This document shows, piece after piece, positions 6,218 to 8,984 of a DNA stretch of 8,984 nucleotides. Both the position numbers and the translations under genes were made by a program. Source of the stretch: 2-01-FULL-49-22 sp964639445. GTDB taxonomy: Bacteria; Patescibacteriota; Saccharimonadia; Saccharimonadales; UBA10212. The notes below the pieces were generated by a model that saw nothing but the letters and a program-made list of their open reading frames with translations, ran no database searches and was not told where the DNA came from. How positions within the stretch are numbered: the stretch's first letter is position 1; every line of letters begins with the position of its first letter. The stretch is taken from assembly GCA_964639445.1 (NCBI GenBank), contig CAZXDA010000027.1, positions 1 to 8,984 on the forward strand, written 5' to 3'.

Positions 6218-6226
6218 ATAATAGCA
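6218..6226 (-). promoter_or_regulatory. Extended -10 before the DUF2127 gene
   Basis: Minus-strand TGCTATTAT ends 6 nt before ATG 6211, so the predicted start of transcription is the start codon. It lies in the 18-nt space after tRNA-Met and would give DUF2127-tilS-ftsH a promoter independent of the tRNA. Confidence 0.5.
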
Positions 6227-6229
6227 AAG

Positions 6230-6306
6230 TGGTAGCAGCGGCAGGGATCGAACCTGCGACCTGAGGCTTATGAGTCCTCCGCTCTAACCAACTGAGCTAC
6301 GCTGCC
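6230..6306 (-). tRNA. tRNA-Met (CAU), elongator type
   Basis: A 77-nt cloverleaf with encoded CCA (6230-6232). Acceptor GGCAGCG pairs with CGCTGCT, with G1-U72 wobble and A73. D-arm GCTC/GAGC has loop AGTTGGTTA. Anticodon loop is CTCATAA (CAU). T-arm GCAGG/CCTGC has the normal loop TTCGATC. The 31-39 pair is an A-G mismatch. C11-G24 and the paired 1-72 end exclude an initiator. The acceptor end resembles Bacillus-type elongator tRNA-Met, as I recall it. tRNA-Ile2(CAU), the TilS substrate, has the same anticodon and cannot be fully excluded without a lysidine-identity model. Confidence 0.93.
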
Positions 6307-6309
6307 AAA

Positions 6310-6344
6310 ATATAATCACACCTGACTCGCAAGTGTGATTATAT
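6310..6344 (-). terminator. Hairpin with U-tail between the 28-aa ORF and tRNA-Met
   Basis: A perfect 12-bp stem (6310-6321 with 6333-6344) and 11-nt loop. On the minus strand it is followed by a short T-rich stretch (ATATTTT overlapping the stem end) directly before the tRNA 5' end. It is a plausible weak terminator for the small ORF. Its upstream arm also contains the tRNA's -10 box. Confidence 0.5.
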
Positions 6345-6346
6345 CA
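6338..6346 (-). promoter_or_regulatory. Extended -10 promoter of tRNA-Met
   Basis: Minus-strand TGATATAAT is a perfect TGnTATAAT. It predicts a start near 6331 and a leader of about 25 nt before the mature tRNA 5' end at 6306. It lies within the hairpin arm. Confidence 0.6.
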
Positions 6347-6364
6347 TATTAACAGAGGTAGATT

Positions 6365-6451
6365 TTAGTTTAACTCGTCCAGCTCGTTCAATACTTGGTC
6401 AATTTCTTCAAAGCCGGTAGCTTCAACCACTTCGTAAGCTAACTCGCCCAT
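6365..6451 (-). CDS. Tiny highly acidic 28-residue protein
   Basis: An ORF of 28 codons plus TAA. The peptide begins MGELAYEVVEATGFEEID and ends NELDELN. It has nine Asp/Glu and no Lys or Arg. Support comes from context: AAGGAG (6461-6466 region, minus strand) precedes the ATG by about 10 nt, a TTGACT-N16-TATTAT promoter lies 40 nt further up, and a hairpin terminator follows. I recognise no family. It could be a leader peptide, an antitoxin-like or regulatory peptide, or a conserved small protein of this lineage. It lies upstream of tRNA-Met on the same strand and is divergent from the RRM gene. Confidence 0.65.
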   Translation of the reverse strand: MGELAYEVVEATGFEEIDQVLNELDELN

Positions 6452-6497
6452 TTTTGTTTTTCTCCTTTGGTTTTTTGTGCGAAACGATCTTAGCTCA

Positions 6498-6525
6498 ATA
6501 ATACACGTCAAGCGTAAGCAGTCAA
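6498..6525 (-). promoter_or_regulatory. Promoter of the 28-aa ORF
   Basis: On the minus strand, -35 TTGACT (6520-6525) and -10 TATTAT (6498-6503) are each 5/6 matches, separated by 16 nt. The predicted start is near 6491, giving a 40-nt leader that carries AAGGAG. This is one of the two best two-box promoters in the window. Confidence 0.65.
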
Positions 6526-6550
6526 CACTTTTTTGTTGCCTTTTAATAAT
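6522..6550 (+). promoter_or_regulatory. Candidate promoter of the RRM gene
   Basis: TCAACA (6522-6527, 4/6) and AATAAT (6545-6550, 5/6) are separated by 17 nt. This predicts a leader of about 130 nt containing the long hairpin. It overlaps the divergent promoter of the 28-aa ORF, so the two may compete. Confidence 0.35.
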
Positions 6551-6589
6551 AAACGTGATTTACTTCTTCACGAGAGGAATCTTATCTGT

Positions 6590-6670
6590 TCTTGTGAGAA
6601 GAAACGACCATTTAATCGGTCCGGTGTTCGCTCAATCAAGAAGATTAAGGGGTCGTTCCTGCTCGTAAGA
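6590..6670 (+). promoter_or_regulatory. 28-position leader hairpin of the RRM gene
   Basis: Bases 6590-6617 pair with 6643-6670 in a single register: 25 of 28 positions pair, including three G-U, with three isolated mismatches and a 25-nt loop. The best block is AACGACC (6603-6609) with GGTCGTT (6651-6657), extended by TTTAATC with GATTAAG. It ends 4 nt before the Shine-Dalgarno AAGGAG (6675-6680). It probably regulates stability or translation of the RNA-binding protein mRNA, for example by temperature or by autoregulation. Confidence 0.7.
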
Positions 6671-6686
6671 TAATAAGGAGAAAGTA

Positions 6687-6944
6687 ATGTACAAGCTATT
6701 CGTGGGTGGATTGCCATTTTCAACCACTGATGATGAGTTGAAGGAATTGTTTGCCGCCCATGGCACCGTTACTTCAGCGACAGTGGTTCGTGACCGTGAC
6801 AGTGGCCGCAGCAAGGGCTTTGGCTTCGTCGAGTTTGAAAACGACGAAGAAGGCAAAGCTGCCCAGTCTGCCTTAAACGGCAGTGAAGTTGGTGGCCGAA
6901 CTATATCCGTTGATGTAGCCCGCCCCAAAGAAAACAACAGATAG
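6687..6944 (+). CDS. RRM-domain RNA-binding protein
   Basis: An 85-residue protein consisting of one RNA recognition motif. RNP2 is KLFVGGLP (3-10) and RNP1 is KGFGFVEF (43-50), with the aromatic residues at RNP2 Phe5 and RNP1 Phe45/Phe47 that stack on RNA bases. The short tail ARPKENNR is basic. It resembles the small cyanobacterial-type Rbp proteins, which are often cold-induced. Here it presumably acts as a cytosolic RNA chaperone; the target is unknown. ATG 6687 has AAGGAG 6 nt upstream. It is preceded by a long leader hairpin and followed by a textbook terminator, so it is a single-gene transcript. Confidence 0.95.
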   Translation: MYKLFVGGLPFSTTDDELKELFAAHGTVTSATVVRDRDSGRSKGFGFVEFENDEEGKAAQSALNGSEVGGRTISVDVARPKENNR

Positions 6945-6961
6945 GCTAAAACGCCAAAAAG

Positions 6962-6990
6962 AAAAAGCGCTCAAATCTTGAGCGCTTTTT
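6962..6990. terminator. Bidirectional intrinsic terminator (RRM gene / tRNA-fMet)
   Basis: AAAAAGCGCTCAA (6962-6974) pairs perfectly with TTGAGCGCTTTTT (6978-6990), with loop ATC. The A5/T5 ends give a U-run on both strands. It ends the RRM transcript. On the other strand it would end the tRNA-fMet transcript, one base after the tRNA 3' end, if the N gap is spurious. Confidence 0.9.
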
Positions 6991-6991
6991 C

Positions 6992-7016
6992 TGGTTGCGG
7001 GGGCCGGATTTGCACC
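6992..7016 (-). repeat. 25-base copy of the tRNA-fMet 3' end at the gap edge
   Basis: These 25 bases are identical to 7117-7141, the CCA end and 3' half of the T-arm of tRNA-fMet. They run into the run of N. Either two contig ends overlap here, or this is a real direct repeat such as an attachment-site duplication. Confidence 0.9.
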
Positions 7017-7116
7017 NNNNNNNNNNNNNNNNNNNNNNNNNNNNNNNNNNNNNNNNNNNNNNNNNNNNNNNNNNNNNNNNNNNNNNNNNNNNNNNNNNNN
7101 NNNNNNNNNNNNNNNN
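7017..7116. other. Assembly gap of exactly 100 N
   Basis: One hundred N, the usual placeholder for a scaffold gap of unknown length. No sequence can be read here. The flanks carry the same 25 bases, so the true length may be negative (an overlap) or unknown. Confidence 0.97.
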
Positions 7117-7191
7117 TGGTTGCGGGGGCCGGATTTGCACCGGCGACCTCGTGGTTATGAGCCACGCGAGCTACTACTGCTCCACCCCGCG
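7117..7191 (-). tRNA. Initiator tRNA-fMet (CAU)
   Basis: A 75-nt cloverleaf with encoded CCA (7117-7119). Acceptor CGCGGGG pairs with CCCCGCA, leaving the C1-A72 mismatch that marks bacterial initiators. D-stem GAGC/GCTC has the initiator A11-U24 pair. Anticodon loop is CTCATAA with stem CGTGG/CCACG. Departures from the norm: position 29-41 is U-A, so only two of the three usual G-C pairs are present; the D-loop AGTAGTA lacks the GG dinucleotide; and the T-loop is TGCAAAT, with G at 55. The T-stem GCCGG/CCGGC is intact. It is preceded by a terminator-like hairpin and a strong promoter further upstream. Confidence 0.94.
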
Positions 7192-7193
7192 TC

Positions 7194-7226
7194 AAAAACA
7201 TGAGAAACCCCTTCGCGGTTTCTCAT
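7194..7226 (-). terminator. Terminator-like hairpin abutting the tRNA-fMet 5' end
   Basis: ATGAGAAACC (7200-7209) pairs with GGTTTCTCAT (7217-7226), loop CCTTCGC. On the minus strand it is followed by GTTTTT (7199-7194), and the tRNA begins three bases later. A good intrinsic terminator by form, yet it lies between the tRNA and its only visible promoter. Confidence 0.75.
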
Positions 7227-7291
7227 CGCGCCGGGCAAATGGAATACATTTGCTCGGGCTGCTCTTCCGGAGGACAAAGTACTTTAAACAC
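7223..7291 (-). CDS. Possible 22-residue peptide with two Cys-Pro motifs
   Basis: A GTG-started ORF ending at TGA. The peptide runs VFKVLCPPEEQPEQMYSICP and ends AR. GGAGG (7298-7302 on the minus strand) lies 6 nt upstream, and a consensus promoter and terminator flank it. No family is recognised. The same bases form RNA hairpins, so coding is uncertain; the spaced CP pairs could suggest metal or redox chemistry but this is speculation. Confidence 0.3.
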   Translation of the reverse strand: MFKVLCPPEEQPEQMYSICPAR

Positions 7292-7318
7292 CACCTTCCT
7301 CCCGCTAAAGCAGACACT

Positions 7319-7347
7319 ATTCTAATCTGTTATGCGATGTTTGTCAA
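7319..7347 (-). promoter_or_regulatory. Strong promoter upstream of the small transcript and tRNA-fMet
   Basis: On the minus strand, TTGACA (7342-7347, perfect) and TAGAAT (7319-7324, 5/6) are separated by exactly 17 nt. It is the best sigma-70 type promoter in the window. It starts just after the end of the Rpf gene. Confidence 0.8.
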
Positions 7348-7353
7348 TCCGCT

Positions 7354-8022
7354 CTAAAGGCCAAGTTTGACACTACAGGCTGGCCACGGTGACCAACCGC
7401 GGGCAGCTTGAACCCTGGAAGCAATATCTATCTGTTGATCCCGGGTAGCGAGGTCAGCAGTCGGGGCGTAAGCGCCACCGCCGTTACTCAACCATGTGCC
7501 GCGATCAAACTGGATCCCGCCGTAAAAACCGTTCCCACTGCTTATACCCCAATTACCACCTGATTCACATTGAGCCAATCGATCCCATATACTGCCATCA
7601 CTAACAGCTGGTTTGGCATAAGATGCAGTTTGGGCCTGCGACAGAGTAGTTTGATATACAGATGTTGATGCGTATGAAACTACCGGTGCTGGATCTACAG
7701 ACGGCAATGGCCGATCAGCTAATTGTTCATTTGGATCCGGAATCCGAATCTGATCTCCCGGATGTATCACATCTGGGTCGGCAACATTAGGGTTGGCATT
7801 AAACAGCCGAACATAGGTGGTGTTGTGCGCGCTCGCAATTGCGTACAACGTATCACCCTCGTTAACCGTTATGATATTCGGCTGTGGGCTGACAGTCTGA
7901 ACAGCTTGGGCCTCACTATCTGTGGATTGATTAGTTTGTACTTCTGTTATATTGTGCCCTAAATTTCCTGTATTTAAGGAAAGTGCAATTAGGGGTGCCG
8001 TTACAAAAGCCAATAATGGCAT
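7354..8022 (-). CDS. Secreted LysM plus resuscitation-promoting-factor (Rpf) domain protein
   Basis: A 222-residue secreted protein. A hydrophobic signal segment (about 1-18) leads to a Ser/Thr/Gln-rich stretch, a LysM domain (about 50-95, IITVNEGDTLYAIASAHNTT to GDQIRIP) that binds peptidoglycan, a Pro/Ser/Thr linker (about 96-142), and a C-terminal Rpf/transglycosylase-like domain (about 143-222). The Rpf motif is clear: WDRLAQCESGGNWGI (146-160) with catalytic Glu153, then GNGFYGGIQF (163-172), and Cys152/Cys216 positioned for the conserved disulfide. Rpf enzymes cleave peptidoglycan glycan strands and promote growth or division. Start ATG 8022 has AAGGAGG 4 nt upstream. The leader of about 140 nt contains direct repeats. 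It follows the FtsB-like gene on the same strand, suggesting a wall and division module. It may act on the cell's own wall or on that of a neighbouring host cell. Confidence 0.93.
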   Translation of the reverse strand: MPLLAFVTAPLIALSLNTGNLGHNITEVQTNQSTDSEAQAVQTVSPQPNIITVNEGDTLYAIASAHNTTYVRLFNANPNVADPDVIHPGDQIRIPDPNEQLADRPLPSVDPAPVVSYASTSVYQTTLSQAQTASYAKPAVSDGSIWDRLAQCESGGNWGISSGNGFYGGIQFDRGTWLSNGGGAYAPTADLATRDQQIDIASRVQAARGWSPWPACSVKLGL

Positions 8023-8072
8023 TAATCCTCCTTTTTATGAGCACAAAAACGCCCCTACCCGCTCGTTAGCAG

Positions 8073-8105
8073 GCAATTAATTAGCAATTAATTAGCTAGA
8101 TTAAT
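8073..8105. repeat. AT-rich 11-bp tandem repeat in the Rpf leader
   Basis: GCAATTAATTA occurs twice in tandem (8073-8083, 8084-8094), followed by a degenerate copy GCTAGATTAAT (8095-8105). The period of about one helical turn would suit cooperative protein binding. It could equally unfold as a flexible leader segment. Confidence 0.75.
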
Positions 8106-8143
8106 CTTTAGTTAATATCGAATGTAATATGTATCCTCCACCT

Positions 8144-8166
8144 CACAAGCTTTGGACACAAGCTTT
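8144..8166. repeat. CACAAGCTTT direct repeat near the Rpf promoter
   Basis: Two exact 10-bp copies at 8144-8153 and 8157-8166, separated by GGA. They lie immediately downstream of the predicted -10, near the transcription start, where a repressor could bind. Confidence 0.75.
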
Positions 8167-8167
8167 A

Positions 8168-8195
8168 ATGTTACCAGCTACAGCGGTTATGTCAA
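8168..8195 (-). promoter_or_regulatory. Candidate promoter of the Rpf gene
   Basis: On the minus strand, a perfect TTGACA (8190-8195) is followed after 16 nt by TAACAT (8168-8173, 4/6). This predicts a leader of about 140 nt. The gap between the FtsB-like and Rpf genes (8023-8208) holds this promoter and the repeats, but no gene. Confidence 0.5.
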
Positions 8196-8208
8196 CCCTG
8201 CCAAGCCC

Positions 8209-8643
8209 CTAGTCCGAAGTATTTTGTCCAAGCAGAAAGTTTCGCCAATCTTGGAAATTTTCTGAGTATTTGGATTTTTGAGTACTAGTACCCGTCTGAT
8301 TTTGGCTTGTTGCCTGAGCCAACGAAGGATCGACATATTTCATAGCTACTGATTTAGGCACTAAGAGCACAGTTTCGCCGGGTGCTGCCAGACCAAAGTT
8401 CTGCCGGGCAGCCAGTTCTAAATATTGGTCAGTTCCCAGATATTTATTTTGCAGAGAAGTGTTGTCATTACTCAGCCGCAGCACAGAGTTTTGTTGTTTG
8501 AGAAGCGATATTTGTTTTTGCAGCTCGTAGTTTCTTTGAATCGTCTTTACGCCGCTCCAGCTGATGGCAAATACAATGACAGCGAAAAGGTAAAAACCAA
8601 TGTTACGGATGTCGGTTATACGCGATTTCAGTTTTTGCCACAC
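8209..8643 (-). CDS. FtsB/DivIC-family septum formation protein
   Basis: A 144-residue bitopic protein: basic cytoplasmic N-terminus, one membrane helix (about 15-32), a coiled coil (about 33-66, rich in Leu/Gln/Asn), then the family motif YLELAARQNFGLAAPGETVL (74-93) and a Gln/Ser/Thr-rich tail. FtsB/DivIC binds FtsL and FtsQ/DivIB and activates septal wall synthesis. The start is GTG 8643; no in-frame ATG, GTG or TTG lies between it and an upstream stop at 8671-8673. GGGAG is only one base before it, too close to act as a Shine-Dalgarno. A TATACT box ends 6 nt before it, so a leaderless message is likely. It precedes the Rpf gene on the same strand. Confidence 0.85.
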   Translation of the reverse strand: MWQKLKSRITDIRNIGFYLFAVIVFAISWSGVKTIQRNYELQKQISLLKQQNSVLRLSNDNTSLQNKYLGTDQYLELAARQNFGLAAPGETVLLVPKSVAMKYVDPSLAQATSQNQTGTSTQKSKYSENFQDWRNFLLGQNTSD

Positions 8644-8649
8644 ACTCCC

Positions 8650-8655
8650 AGTATA
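8650..8655 (-). promoter_or_regulatory. -10 box of the FtsB-like gene, predicted leaderless
   Basis: Minus-strand TATACT (5/6) ends exactly 6 nt before GTG 8643, so transcription should begin at the start codon. Unlike the other leaderless candidates, it lacks the upstream TG, and no clear -35 is visible. Confidence 0.4.
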
Positions 8656-8696
8656 GATTATTTCTGTTAATTAACTCACGGCCCCTTTATTTCTTT

Positions 8697-8705
8697 TGCT
8701 ATATT
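8697..8705 (+). promoter_or_regulatory. Extended -10 before the alpha/beta hydrolase
   Basis: TGCTATATT predicts a start near 8712 and a leader of about 19 nt containing a weak AAAGAG ribosome site. It is divergent from the FtsB-like promoter. Confidence 0.5.
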
Positions 8706-8730
8706 CTTGCCATTGTTAAAGAGATAGTAA

Positions 8731-8984
8731 ATGAGCGCTGAAATCCATACGCCCGATCAAAACCCAGTTTTTTGTTTGCTATTTGGCAGGTCTCATAGCC
8801 CACAGTCCTGGGCATTCGTACGAAGAGAGCTACGCAAGGCTGGCTATGAAGCATTCGCGCCGGATATGCCCATAGAAAATCCTAATAAGTCGTTTGATGA
8901 TCACGCCGAAGTTGTAAGCCAAGCTATACGGGAAAGACTGAGAGGAAGAATAAGAGAGTTAGTCATTGGCGGCTGGTCTTTGGG
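8731..8984 (+). CDS. Alpha/beta hydrolase, N-terminal part (truncated by window end)
   Basis: 84 complete codons are visible, open to the window edge. The layout fits an alpha/beta hydrolase fold: first strand VFCLLFGRSHSP (13-24) giving the oxyanion-hole region, SWAFVRREL (26-34) as helix A, GYEAFAPDMP (38-47) as the next strand, and LVIGGWSLG (77-85) as the nucleophile elbow, with Ser83 in G-W-S-L-G. The second elbow position is Trp instead of the more usual His. The catalytic acid and His would lie beyond the window. The best-fitting group is the RBBP9/YdeN-like or MenH-like small serine hydrolases; the substrate is unknown. Start ATG 8731 was chosen as the first ATG after the promoter. 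Confidence 0.8.
   Translation, partial: MSAEIHTPDQNPVFCLLFGRSHSPQSWAFVRRELRKAGYEAFAPDMPIENPNKSFDDHAEVVSQAIRERLRGRIRELVIGGWSL

Larger units (their letters stand above)
7192..7312 (-). ncRNA. Candidate small transcript upstream of tRNA-fMet
   Basis: A strong promoter (7319-7347) predicts a start near 7312, and a terminator-like hairpin with T5 ends at 7194, giving an RNA of about 115-120 nt. It contains a GGAGGA/TCCTCC stem extended by CTGCT/AGCAG, an 11-bp hairpin (7231-7241 with 7247-7257) and the end hairpin. It also holds a 22-codon ORF. A stretch CCGGAAGAGCAGCC recalls the SRP RNA domain IV core, but the long end-to-end pairing of SRP RNA is not seen. It could be an sRNA, a small mRNA or simply the tRNA leader. 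Confidence 0.45.

Noticed and set aside
7231..7312. SRP (4.5S) RNA call for the small transcript
   Set aside because: The GGAAG-AGCAGCC core is suggestive, but one G of the usual tetraloop stem is missing, the GGUCAGG strand is absent, and the 5' and 3' parts do not pair end to end. Kept only as an alternative to test.
8023..8208. c-di-AMP (ydaO-type) riboswitch upstream of the Rpf gene
   Set aside because: Actinobacterial rpf genes often have one, so I looked for it. I could not recognise its conserved blocks or a leader terminator here.
1..8984. CRISPR array, insertion sequence transposase or toxin-antitoxin pair
   Set aside because: No regularly spaced repeats, transposase motifs or paired small toxin/antitoxin frames were seen. 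The 28-aa acidic peptide has no toxin-like neighbour.

Overview
The window looks like chromosomal DNA from a Patescibacteria/CPR bacterium, most likely a Saccharibacteria (TM7)-type genome. This is inferred from the FtsH and RuvB sequence style, short compact genes with overlaps, a minimal TilS, an Rpf-like secreted enzyme and a type IV pilus fragment. UGA is used as a stop (for example in tilS), so the UGA=Gly code of SR1/Gracilibacteria does not apply. The taxonomic call comes from reading, not from a search.

Layout. 1-1062 (+): end of a type IV pilus-like operon, with a possible C-terminus of an upstream gene, a PilO-like protein and a small one-helix membrane protein. 1072-2100 (-): ruvB, divergent from a Nudix hydrolase (2144-2695, +). 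2696-2878: no gene, but a nested palindromic element. 2879-6306 (-): a likely unit of tRNA-Met(CAU), a DUF2127-type membrane protein, tilS and ftsH; tilS and ftsH are neighbours in many bacteria. 6365-6451 (-): an unannotated 28-codon acidic ORF with full expression signals. 6687-6944 (+): an RRM RNA-binding protein behind a very long leader hairpin. 7017-7116: a 100-N gap whose two flanks repeat the same 25 bases. 7117-7191 (-): initiator tRNA-fMet with an unusual elbow. 7192-7312 (-): a probable small transcript. 7354-8022 (-): a LysM plus Rpf-domain secreted protein. 8209-8643 (-): an FtsB/DivIC-like division protein. 8731-end (+): start of an alpha/beta hydrolase.

The genes are mostly housekeeping: recombination (RuvB), membrane proteolysis (FtsH), AUA decoding (TilS), initiation and elongation tRNAs, division (FtsB-like), wall remodelling (Rpf) and pili. 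The more unusual content is in the spaces between them. Several genes have an extended -10 box ending 6-8 nt before the start codon, which predicts leaderless mRNAs. Both CAU tRNA genes are preceded by a tiny ORF and a terminator-like hairpin. Dispersed-repeat-like sequences supply the ends of three proteins. I did not find a defence, CRISPR or biosynthetic system.
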